Positions 1 through 9,764 of a stretch of 64,000 nt of DNA are shown here, one piece after another. The stretch is taken from assembly GCA_947646735.1 (NCBI GenBank), contig CANTFK010000980.1, positions 530,242-594,241 of the forward strand. Direction: 5' to 3'. The stretch is from Peronospora farinosa. Lineage: Eukaryota > Oomycota > Peronosporomycetes > Peronosporales > Peronosporaceae. The notes below the pieces were generated by a model. The model worked only from the letters and a program-made list of their open reading frames with translations, was not told the DNA's origin and searched no databases. Numbering within the stretch: position 1 is the stretch's first letter; each line of letters opens with the position of its first letter. A program made the position numbers and the translations under genes.

Positions 1-982
1 GTATTACCCGATAGACACTATCCAAGGCGAGTAATAAAGAAGAGGATCAAGAGGGCACCCTTGCCGTATGCCACAGCAGACTTTACGTCGACTTGGACGG
101 TACCCATTCACAAGAAATCGACATGTCGTGTTGCGGTGTAATGCCGCCACGACATCTACAAAAAGAGGCAAGAATACAAGCCAAGTCAACGCCGAAAGTA
201 GAAAAGGACGTTGTAACGTGTCGTATGACTTGCGAAATCGAGAAGCAAAACAATCGCTCGTGTAGATCGCTGTCAGCACTAGCCGCTTTGCGAGCCGCCG
301 AAAAAATGTCAAGAGCTGTATGGATCGACCGCTGCGGGACAAAACCAACTTGAGCTGGCAAAACGATATGCGACAGCATCAGCCGAAACCGAAACGAAAG
401 TATCTTTGTACATAGCTTGTAGTCACTGTTGAGTAGGGCGATCGGCCGGTATTAAAGCGGCAAGGCGGAGGCCGCGGTTTTCTTTAGACATTGAATGTTT
501 GCTTCACCAAACGACGTCGGTAGCACGCTGCACTCCATCCATCTCGTGTACAGTGCTTCGAGAATAGGAGCAAGCGTGTCTGCATAATCACGATAAAAGG
601 TGTTGTTAATTTCATTCGTACCCGCGGCTTTCCCACGTTTAAGCCTCTTTAATGACGCACACACATCGTCTGAAGATATAACTGATGTCACATTAGATTC
701 ATCAATCCGGGCCGGAAGGAAGGCTCGCTCAAGAAATGCAGTGGTAGAATCTGGACGATCAAAAAATTTAGTCATAAAATGTCCCCAGTCGTCTGTTATT
801 TCATCCGCCGATTCCTCCGACCGATTTAAGCCGTATGTAGCTTGTCCACCCAAAGAAACGATAGTGCTGTCCTGAAATTTTGTAGACACCCGCGCGAAGA
901 AACGCCGAGAAGTCTTTCCTGGAGAGTATGTGTGCTGGACAAGAAGTCGCTCTTTTTGGTTCTTTGCCATAATCGCCGACAC
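1..982 (-). pseudogene. LINE reverse transcriptase fragment (broken)
   Basis: Three overlapping minus-strand frames together cover the front half of a LINE reverse transcriptase. The 982-452 frame carries KRGKAAGTNEI and the stretch ending in LPTSFGEANIQCLKK, which is the fingers region. The 379-83 frame has VGFVPQRSIHTALDIF, the conserved GF-x-R block. The 348-4 frame has the GIRQGCPLDPLLY motif before the catalytic palm. The catalytic YADD box lies beyond the left edge. Passing from one motif to the next requires two frame changes, so this copy cannot make an active enzyme. Confidence 0.85.
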
Positions 983-1071
983 TCCGCAACGTTTCGCCGA
1001 AGATCCGCAGGATTATCGACAGGACTTGGCTGGTCGCATACCACTTGAGCACACGCTATTGATTTAGCTGA

Positions 1072-2339
1072 CTAGCGCGCCTCCAATAGCGCCGCATCCA
1101 GACGGACATAGAGGCGCTTTAGCCGCTGTCTGTAGCTGCGCGTCAGACTTTGACAGTCTATCTTGGTATTTGCCACCAGAACGTTGAGTAAACTGATCTT
1201 CCATTCATCCCACAAGTCGGCCAATTGTCTGGCCGTGCGATAGTCCGACGTCGGAACAGAACTGGATTTATCAATTTTAATCTGTGTCCGTCCAATGGCC
1301 GCAAAATCGCACTGGTCACGGCTGCTTGAGCACAACCGGGAACTGATATACGTGTCGCGGCTTACGTATGCGCACAACATGTCGAGGCGCCCCAATCCGT
1401 ATACTAATTCCATTGTGGTCAGCTGCTGGGCCAGGTACAGACAGATCGACATCTCGCACCCAATCAGCGTGAAGAGCACTCACGTACTACCGATCAAGTC
1501 GAAAACTGGCTAATCCACCGCCAGGCAAAGTGTAGAAATATGTGTGCGCCGCCACATGAATGGCTGAAATGGCCCTCTCTTCTTCCGCTCGCTCCATTTC
1601 ATCTTCGAATACATCGCAAAGTTGCGGCTGCCCGAGAAGCCGTCTTAAAGCCTGCGAATCATGTCTGCCGGGCGGAGGAACAAAAGATCGGTCAAGTCAA
1701 GGCCCCAATGTGCAGTTGAAATCTCCGCCCACGAACAAGGATCCGTCGTATTCCAGCAGGTGGTGTTCGAAGCGTCTCGAAATACGCCTCCCTTTCAGTC
1801 TTACCACTCGGGGCATATACGTTAGCAACGAGAACGGCTTCGCTTCGAATAGTAATCTGAACAGCCATCCAATGCGGCGTTCAATGTATCTCATGCCACG
1901 GTTCCATTTCCGTAATCGACGAATACGGATTCAGTAAAATCGCAACCCCTCCACGCGCTGTTTCGGGCTCGGTCCAACGAGTGCGTCCAGGCTTGTCCAC
2001 GAAGCCTCATGTGGTGCTCTACAACTTGTTTAGCCTTGCTGATTCACCAATTGAGACTCGTGTTTCTTGTAATAGAGCTAAGTCGATAACACCCGGTGTT
2101 TCGCGCTGCCTGAAATGGCCAAACCATTCTGCACAGCGTTCCGGATGCTTGGGCAATCCCGCGACTTTTTGCGAATGCAGACTGATGATATTTTCGCGTG
2201 GCCTTTGAGAAGCCTTCAACATAGCCCGGCGATGACGACGTCGAATTGTATCTTCCTTCGCAACCCCTAACAAATTAGCCCCTTGCGCATCCGAGAGGCC
2301 CTCAGTCCAGAAGTTGACCATCACGAGCAATAAAGTCAA
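1072..2339 (-). pseudogene. LINE APE-type endonuclease fragment and spacer (broken)
   Basis: The minus-strand frame at 2339-2019 contains VIDLALLQETRVS, typical of the first metal-binding block of apurinic-like LINE endonucleases (N..E-T). The frame at 1894-1697 contains FVGGDFNCTLGP, the GDFN block. The frame at 1479-1072 (135 codons) continues toward the reverse transcriptase and includes a region rich in Arg and Leu that normally links the two domains. The domains are in different frames, so the original ORF2 is interrupted. Its position directly upstream of the reverse transcriptase supports one element rather than separate insertions. Confidence 0.7.
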
Positions 2340-2458
2340 TCGCCGGCTGCCAGTTGGCAGGTTTGAATATAATGCTGAAGACAGCCGCGCGCGCCTCTTT
2401 GGAGAGGTGGTGTAATGCCGCTTTGGACCACCTTCGTCTCATTCTCGACAGGTGCAAG

Positions 2459-4565
2459 CTAAGGTAGCAATACACACAGGACATTGAGGACGCCCCATTG
2501 ATCCAAGTCCGGAAGCGGTTCCAAGGCAGTCGCGCACAGCAGCTCCGGCTGTAATTTGCAGAAATTTCTCCAGCGCTTTATGTTATCCGTTGTCTTCCAT
2601 CGAATCTGTCCATACTGACCGTCTGCCATTGCGGCCCAACCCGTACACAGCTCTCGAAGCTTTTCATCGGCGTGTGTGGTATTCTGGCTTATCACAGACA
2701 GTTGAGACAAGCTGTTCATAGAATGTCCAAAGGCTTGAAGTGACTCTCTTGGCAACGAAGCGAGGTAAGTAATTGGGTGCGGCAGTTCACTGACAAGTGC
2801 CGCCAATTCCAACGCACACACTATAATCCATGCGGATTGACCCTTTGGACCAACTGGCAGTGTAGTAGGTAAGGCGGTTAACACTTTGCGCTGTGAAACC
2901 CATTAACGAATCGCAGCCGTGTTCGCCGACATGTGTTTCGTGCTCTCCGGCATTGCGGCGGCCGCTACTGCAGCCGATGCGGTGTCAGGCACCTTGCGCA
3001 CTCTGGTTGCACGCAACGTCTTATCGTGAGTATCTCGAGGGCGTATCAGATCCATCGGAGAATTAAGCGCCACCTGTGTACTCGATACCTCACCAGAATC
3101 AATGGATCGTGTCAACAGACCGTAAGTGCCCATGGCTAGGTCAGATATAGATACCGAGGAGGCCTTGAGCTCGTCTTCAAAAGCTTTAGCTAGCTCCGCA
3201 GGTGGCGGCGCATGGGCGAGGCGTTACGGTCCCTTCAACAAGATCATCCATGCGCATGGTATTTCCAAACTCAAATGTGCTGTCCGACATATTGACATCG
3301 AGATCATGAGAGTCCAGGTGGTCCGGGTCCTGGGAGAATGTCAAAGCAATTTCCGATGGAGCCGAATCAGGTAATGCAGCTCCAGGTGGGACCGCCTCCG
3401 GTGCTGCCTTGGTTGGCACACTTGGCATGCCCCGTTTGCGACGAATATCAGGCGACAACATTCGCTAAATTTTCGAGAGACCCCTTCTCCTGATTTTCTC
3501 TGCAGTCACAGCAGGCAACTCGCTCGGCTGTGGGATAACGCACTTATCCGCAACCTCGATCTCGGGCGTCTCTTTCGGTGTAATTTTTGCCAAGCGGCGT
3601 GTCAATTTTTGTAGTTTATTTGTCGCCGTTGCTGCTGCTGTCTCCACTCGGTTCGCCTCCTCACCAGCGGATTGATATTCGTACTCCAAAGTAGGCAAGT
3701 CTCCATTCGCAACGTCGAGAGCAGCATTAAGGTCGAGACCTATATCTTCTCGATCAATAGCCAATTTCAACGCATGAGCGTGAGCCTCGAAGTAGCAAGA
3801 TTTCTTATCTTCGGCATTTAACTTCTTCTTTGCAGCGGTTGAACTCAGTAGTTCCACTGTACGTTGTGCGTCCGCCACTTGAGATTAAGCCACCACTATA
3901 GCCGTAACCTTGGATGACTTCGCAGACGTAGCGGGAACTGCAACAGTGTCCGTTGCCTGATAGGACTTGGAAGCCGTACAATCACCTCTGATCAGGAGAT
4001 CAAGTTCAGCAACCGCCTGTGCACGCTGCTTAGCAGCCCTGGCAGCAGCGGCTGATGTCACGGAAGGTGTGGCCGCGAGTGCCATTCCTTTCGCAGGTAC
4101 TGCTGCCTTATACGACGAGGGAGGTTTAGTCGACACTTTAACCGAATTTGTCGTGCACTGCTTGGCGGACGAAGCCGACTCCTAAGTCGATTTTTAACTG
4201 GTCCCCTCAGAAGCTTTTAATCTCGAATGTCGTTGCGGTGCAGCATCAGAAGTCGCCGCTTGAGCCGATGAAACCGCGTTGGGACGCAGGCCCCGCTTTT
4301 TCTTGTTCGTTCCTGGGTCAAATCACCCTACATTATTTGGACCAGCGGAACTTGTGGCACCGCCACTCGCTGCTAACTGTTCACGGGAGGAAGAAGAGGG
4401 AGTATCCTCCCTAGGACAGTCTCTCGAAAAAGACTTAGAGATCTTAGTCAACAGTGGTGCCTTGCAAGCTTCATCCTTCAGCTTGGCCGTAGATGCCTGT
4501 AATGTATCTTTCAGTCCGGTGACATGCTGCAAGCGCCCGTTCACATCGAGGTGCTTAAAAGTCAA
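2459..4565 (-). pseudogene. LINE linker frames, Ala-rich, unrecognised
   Basis: Minus-strand frames at 2884-2459, 3461-3186, 3878-3465, 4136-3885 and 4565-4323 are each 80-140 codons, rich in Ala, Thr, Ser and Lys. They sit in line between the zinc-knuckle segment and the endonuclease. I do not recognise a domain in them. The 3878-3465 frame looks like a helical, charged segment. Their continuity and shared strand suggest they are the low-complexity middle of the same LINE, but the assignment is by position only. Confidence 0.45.
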
Positions 4566-4577
4566 GCCGCTGACTGT

Positions 4578-5819
4578 TTAAGCAACATGGTTCATACCGA
4601 TGAACTCGCGGTGATGTTCAGATAAGAATCCTCTCTGCTGGTCGCGCATTTTGCACTTGAATGATACGGCGAGTAACAAAAAAAACAGGGGACTCGTTGG
4701 AAATGGCGGTGGTGATGAACAAACAATGTCGTGTCGGGCATCGTGATGTGCGTCACCAACTTGATCTCTTCGGGGCATGAAACGGTATTGAAAGTGGCGA
4801 CAAAGAAGTTGGAATCGTACGCCTCTGTCCCATTCAAACACCCCCGAACCACCGACGTCACCGATCATGACACACTCGACGAGAGGATAGCTTGCACAGT
4901 GCTCGCGGCCACACCATGTACCAAAATTTTCACTTGGTACTGCATAACGTTGCGAATTGAAGTAGTACTGGGTGTCAATGAAGTAGCGATGTCATCCCTC
5001 TCCATGGTTGCTGGACACAATAGTTGAAGGCGAGTACCACGAATTGAAATAAATTTTGCATGCCAGCTCTCCGCAGCCGCCTGGTCAGGCAATACATAGG
5101 TAAGACGTCGAGAGTCCAAATTGTAACACGTGCGCTTTTCCCCTTGATTAGCTCTCGACTGAGTGAATTAGAAGTCGTCTCCCCTTCGCGTCGTTCAAAA
5201 AGTTGTAGAAGCAGCGTTTTCTCAGCAATATGTTGAGGCATACGGACGGAAGGAGGCACGACCGCGATGACCTTGCCTTCGAGGTATTTCTCAAAGAAAT
5301 TAAGCATCGCAACCCGCGTGGCTCTTGTGTGCGTGCATACTAAAAAACAGGGCGGCGATGGAAGTACAATGCCTCCCATCAACCAAGCTGCAAGCGCCTC
5401 TTCCTCAATGGAATCATTGGACGTAGATCATCATCCATCTAACTGCTCCAAGGTCTCGAAGCTGTGCGCACCAGTAAAGTACGTCGGTCTTGCGACCTAA
5501 CGACCTCCGCCGGAGTCGAGGCACTGCGGTCGACGGGGTTAATTCTGTCGCCGGGAATGGTAGGTTCGCCAGGGTCGTTTCTTGTGCCTGGTCCGTTAGG
5601 TACGCCGGGATCGATACATTCATGAGGGTCGATGCGGTGGCCGAAGCCGGTAACCGCAGTCGCGAACGAGACCCTTACAGCCGCCCTTGGCACAGGACCA
5701 GGCACGCGATCCCACTGCACTTGTGCATCTTGGTTCTCAAGCGGTGAGGGAGCATCGCCAAGCAACACATCGCCATCGTCAGTGTTCATGGGTAAAAAAG
5801 GCACCCGAACTCGTGCCAC
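4578..5819 (-). pseudogene. LINE ORF1-like nucleic-acid-binding protein with zinc knuckle (broken)
   Basis: Overlapping minus-strand frames (5819-5439, 5382-4975, 5119-4865, 4861-4592) read as a gag-like ORF1: a Pro/Gly/Asp-rich N-terminus, a fold-like segment with TYVLPDQAAAESWHAKF, and a C-terminal Cys/His cluster PCFFCYSPYHSSAKC, which fits a CCHC-type knuckle (C-x2-C-x4-H-x4-C). Such knuckles bind the element RNA. Frame changes are needed between all segments, so the gene is dead. It lies at the 5' end of the LINE, the usual place for ORF1. Confidence 0.6.
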
Positions 5820-6541
5820 GTTACATATCTACGTACTTAGCCGCAAATCAGGAAGTATCGTGGATGCACAAAGGCAATTTTTTCCAATTTCTCATATGCC
5901 AAGTCCGCATCTAACTTCAGCATGTGCTTGGTAAGCGAAGGTTTCATCACGGACAACATCCGTTACGGAAATTTGTAAAAAAAGTAAGATGGCTTGCAGC
6001 GAATTAACTAGGAGGATCGCTATACCAGTGTGTAAATTTTATTCCATGCTTGAAAAGTATGTATTTAATTTGTTCAACCTCGCATTACCTTCGAAACCTA
6101 GCGCACGTTTGTTGATAGTGCCCTAATTCACCACAGCTCCCGCATTTCCTTTCTTAACGAGACTCCGCCTTCTTCACGTGTTCAAATTTAGTTAAGTCTC
6201 GTTTTGTGCTGTTTTTTGGGAGGTTGCGGGAATCAGGGGAACAACCACGGGTACTTGTGTGTATATTTGGAGCTCTCATCTCGACCACTATGCTGTGGTC
6301 TTCCGCCAAATGCGTCATTTGAGCCAGCAGAACTTTTTGTTGATCATCTGTTTATTCCTTCAACCGCTTTTCAAGTACGTTCCATTTTACGTCGATGGCC
6401 TCAACTTTATTGTTTGATTCCTATAATTCAACACAACCCTTGCAGTCGATGTCCATCAAAAATGGATCTAATACACAATTGAAAAATAATTTCCTTACCA
6501 TTGCGTTGTGTGGCAAATCCAGATGTCACTGTTCATGAAAG
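5820..6541. other. No gene recognised
   Basis: AT-rich spacer between the LINE and a MULE relic. Only short open frames without domain signatures are visible on either strand, and no repeat or RNA gene was recognised. Confidence 0.5.
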
Positions 6542-7420
6542 TCAATTTTTTGTTAGAGCTCCATTCCTGTTAGCAATTTCCGTTAGCTTTTGAGCACAAG
6601 GGAGACCCATGATAGAGGCAAACACCATGGAGCAACAAGCTCTCTGCTCTGCTATTCCCTCAAATTTCTCGAGACACTTTTTAAGAGCAAAGGCTGAAAT
6701 CTTTCTAGATACTGAAGCAAAAATTGATGGCAACTTGTTTTAATGATGCGACTTCTCTCTGCTGCGCTGCGTTTCTTCAGTCTTCAGATCTAACCTGATG
6801 CTCAAGTGCATGAGTCATATTGTTGAACACTGACAGCAAGTCCCCTGTTAATACTTGCAAAAAAGTTTAAACGTAAGCATGAACTCCTTGAATTCGAGAT
6901 GTAGCTTTGTTGCCGATAAGGAGATACTTTGACGTCCAAGCATGTACAAAGCGTTCCTTGTATAACAAACAAGTTTTGAAAGGTATTTGAGAACTGTCGG
7001 TTTACTTTTAGAAAATGTGTGTCAGCTCTTTCCATTTTTTCATATTCCACTTCTGTGTTAGCCGCCACCAGAACACCCTAGTGTTGAAGAAACATGGTCA
7101 ATTCCTCGTTCATCTCAAATTGCTCTTTGCATTTGGCCAGGATGTTCATGTTAATGTGCCATATGCACAGCAAGTGGGAAGAAGATGGGAATACTTTACC
7201 TATCGCTGCTATCAACGACAGTCCACGGTCTGTCACAATAACAATTGGGCATGTCTCAGGTGTCCAAATAGTTGCCAATTTAGATAGTGCCCATACGTAA
7301 TTATTTTGTTTCTTTTCCTTCAAAAAGCACAAGCCAATCGAGAAATGGGTATTAAAGCTTGTCATACCTACGATGTAAAGTAAGGGAAGCTGTTACTGGT
7401 TTGTCTTGTAAGCACAGTCC
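6542..7420 (-). pseudogene. MULE (Mutator-like) transposase relic 1
   Basis: Minus-strand frame 7365-7078 carries the MULE transposase core: a KEKKQNNYVWALSKL helix, then PIVIVTDRGLSLIAAIGKVFP with the second catalytic Asp, then HLLCIWHINMNILAKCK. Just upstream (about 7420-7366) the same frame reads ALMDCAYKTNQ followed by a stop codon and then LPLLYIVGM, so the first catalytic Asp segment is present but interrupted. Downstream frames (7068-6802, 6733-6542) are in line and resemble the helical C-terminal part. At least one stop and several frame changes show that it is not functional. Terminal inverted repeats were not found. Confidence 0.8.
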
Positions 7421-8044
7421 ATAAGCGCAGCATGATGGTATTGGCGGGCAAGCTTAACGCTTTCATGGTGAGCAAGAAAAGAGAGGTAATTGTTCCATGT
7501 GCATCACATCGGTGAAAGTGAATACATTCTAATGATTGTAAATCATCAAAAAGAGCTTGGATTGGGGTCCTTTAATTTTGTACATCCTGTCGCACTTATG
7601 CTCACCCATTGTACAATGTAGATAGACTTGCAAGGGCCCCTTCATCTGTCTTACGGAATGCTGAAAGAATCCCTAATGGTTTTGTACCAGCAAAAGTTAT
7701 ACTTTTGACAGATTCAGTCTGCTCGCTAGTTACCTTCCGGTAAGTTGAATGGCTAGATGGATGTAGTGATGGCTCAGGATTGTTGCTGCACTCCAGGAGC
7801 TTCAGCTTTCAATTACCTCGCTTTTTGAAAAAATTCCACTTACGAGAAAAGGATAATTGATCCGGCGTGAGCTGGTCTGGCGTTTGCGAGCTTCCCCAAA
7901 TTTTTGCGCGTTTATGACAACTCGGTCACATTTAAGGTAGATTTAATTGAATTTTTTATCGTAACAGTGTAACCATGACCACAAGCAAACGTCTGCACGG
8001 CAGCCTTCAGTTGCTCTCGGATGGAATACTCAGCCTCAGGCGAA
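7421..8044. other. No gene recognised; probably MULE 5' remains and spacer
   Basis: No open frame with a recognisable domain. The left part probably continues the MULE relic upstream of its DDE core, judging by position only. The last bases before 8045 are the pre-insertion target of the Copia element. Confidence 0.35.
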
Positions 8045-8049
8045 GGAAG
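8045..8049. repeat. Target site duplication (left copy)
   Basis: GGAAG immediately before the left LTR, repeated exactly at 13148-13152 after the right LTR, as expected for Copia integrase. Confidence 0.95.
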
Positions 8050-8302
8050 TGTTAGAAAAAGGCACGGTTGAAGTTACAGTTGAGGAAACGGCTGACGACT
8101 TAGGAAGGCGTTCGAGGATCAGTTGAGCGATTGATTGGACAGGTGCGTGGATGGGTGATTGATTGGACAAGAGTGATGGAGAACAAGAACAACTAGTCCA
8201 TCATGCTAGCACGAAAAAGATAACACTAATAACAATGTCAGAATCCTTTTATCACAGTGCCGCCGACTTCCTCTCTACAGCTTGCATCATGGCAAGCGAA
8301 CA
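8050..8302 (+). repeat. 5' LTR of Copia element 1
   Basis: 253 bp, TG...CA ends, identical by eye to 12895-13147. The offset between matching bases is 4845 throughout. It contains an open frame in phase with gag from 8163, so an upstream ATG in the LTR (8163, 8235 or 8289) could extend gag if transcription starts early enough. No sharp TATA box was recognised. Confidence 0.95.
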
Positions 8303-8320
8303 GGTTATGAGCCCAAGACG
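8303..8320 (+). promoter_or_regulatory. Primer-binding site matching initiator-Met tRNA anticodon arm
   Basis: GGTTATGAGCCCAAGACG directly abuts the 5' LTR. Its complement reads CUUGGGCUCAUAACC, the anticodon loop (CAU) and 5' stem of an initiator Met tRNA rather than a tRNA 3' end. Drosophila copia uses a half-molecule of tRNA-iMet in the same way. The ATG inside this site (8307) is in frame with gag. The second Copia element in the window shares 13 bases of it. Confidence 0.75.
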
Positions 8321-9764
8321 GGAAGCAAACGACGACACCAACGCGGCACAGGCGCCGCCGGCAACCGGTCACGAAAGGGCCGCGGCCGCGCCTGTTACGG
8401 TCGTCTCTCCTACCGCTCACGCAAGGAGCCCGGAGCCTGACGCACTGGAGAGGGTCCTCAAGATGCTCACGGGCATGGACTTGCAAATGCAGAAGATAGA
8501 AGCATCCCAAGCACGCATGGACGAAGACGAGCGCATGCGTGGCGCTCACGAGAGCGAGCTGTTCCGATCAGAGCTCGGGGCGGACTTCGCAGGGCGACTC
8601 CACGGCGGCGCAATGGAGCTTGAGGACTTGCACGATCGGCAGTCTCAGCAGCAATTGCGGCGTGCACCAGCGCGGCTCGAAGACCTACGGATGCGAGCGA
8701 GAGAGCAGCTGCAGCAGCGTGCTGATCCGTTGCCTCAGCCGCCTGCCCCATTGCCACCATACCAGCCGGCACCAGTGCCTCAGACGATGCCGGCAGCTCC
8801 AGGGCAGCCAGTACAGCAGCAGCAACAAGTGATGCCGATGCAGTATCGCACTCCGGATGCCAGGCAGCGCAAGCTGGCGATCCGCAAGTTCGATGGCACT
8901 GAGGTGTACGTTGGACTCGGGTCCGGCTTCTTCGACTGGGGCAAGACGTTTTGGCGCCAGGTCGACATGGCACAGGAGTCTTGCGGTTTCCTGTGGAGCG
9001 AGAATGTGAAAACTGACGTGCTCGGGCAGTACCTCACTGGCACTGCCGAGCGGTATTTCAGCAAGCAGGTCGACACGTGGTGGGCCGTGCTGCCTACATT
9101 GCAGTACGTGATGCAGCGCATGCTGGACACGTTCAAGACGACGATAACCGCCGCTCAAGCGATGAAACTCTTCACGGCGAAGAAAGAAAGCAAGAGATCC
9201 TGGCCAGAACACTACTTGTATCTGGTCGCTGTCAGCGACGCTGCGGGCGGCGCTGAGCAGCAGGTTCTGGACAACATCGTGCGCTACGCCTCGTCTGAGC
9301 TGTCTACAATACTCATGGCGAAGTACCAGACGCACCGCACCGACTACCTCGTGCACGCGGAAGAGCTCGCGCACTTCGCGCAAGCAATCGAGATGGAAGC
9401 TAGATCAGGAAGATCCTTCGGGAAGGAGGTCGTCGCGCACGTGGACGAGTCCGTGTCGCGCAAGGAGACACGCACTTGCCACGGGTGTGGGAAGGTCGGC
9501 CATCTAAAGAAGGACTGTCGCAGCAAGAAGAATGACGACAAGAAGAGGGGCAGAGGCCCAAAAGACGGCGGCAGCATCACGCTAGCTGTTGGTGAAGGAA
9601 GAGGTCGCAACGGCTCGCGCGCCACCGGTCAAAGCCTGGCGATGGCGATTGGTGACGACAGCGACGACGAAGATGACGACTGGATACTCGATAGCGGTTC
9701 CAGCCGCCACCTTGTGAACGACGCAACCCTGCTGCGCGACGCGAGGGACTGCGATCAAGAGTAG
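8307..9764 (+). CDS. gag: Copia element 1 gag-protease
   Basis: Encodes the retrotransposon nucleocapsid/capsid protein with the start of the aspartic protease. I take the ATG at 8307 (485 residues), which lies in the primer-binding site; the frame is open back to 8163 inside the LTR. After a Pro/Gln-rich region, the capsid-like part begins near [19 protein letters not shown] knuckle [14 protein letters not shown] follows at about 9478-9519, then Lys-rich and acidic stretches. The protease active site reads [11 protein letters not shown] near the end. The frame stops at 9762-9764 only about 20 codons after the active site, while the rest of the protease continues in the -1 frame. Confidence 0.93.
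   Translation: MSPRREANDDTNAAQAPPATGHERAAAAPVTVVSPTAHARSPEPDALERVLKMLTGMDLQMQKIEASQARMDEDERMRGAHESELFRSELGADFAGRLHGGAMELEDLHDRQSQQQLRRAPARLEDLRMRAREQLQQRADPLPQPPAPLPPYQPAPVPQTMPAAPGQPVQQQQQVMPMQYRTPDARQRKLAIRKFDGTEVYVGLGSGFFDWGKTFWRQVDMAQESCGFLWSENVKTDVLGQYLTGTAERYFSKQVDTWWAVLPTLQYVMQRMLDTFKTTITAAQAMKLFTAKKESKRSWPEHYLYLVAVSDAAGGAEQQVLDNIVRYASSELSTILMAKYQTHRTDYLVHAEELAHFAQAIEMEARSGRSFGKEVVAHVDESVSRKETRTCHGCGKVGHLKKDCRSKKNDDKKRGRGPKDGGSITLAVGEGRGRNGSRATGQSLAMAIGDDSDDEDDDWILDSGSSRHLVNDATLLRDARDCDQE

Larger units (their letters stand above)
1..5819 (-). mobile_element. Decayed LINE (non-LTR) retrotransposon
   Basis: Minus-strand open frames, all broken by shifts and stops, line up in the order of a LINE: a proline/glycine-rich start and a zinc-knuckle ORF1-like part (about 5819-4580), Ala-rich and low-complexity linking frames (4565-2460), an APE-type endonuclease (2340-1500), a spacer (1480-1070) and a reverse transcriptase (982 down to base 1). 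The reverse transcriptase runs off the left edge, so the 3' end of the element is outside the window. No poly-A tail or target duplication can be judged. The endonuclease plus reverse transcriptase order fits the L1-like group, but I cannot place the family. The many breaks mean it is a fossil. Confidence 0.8.
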
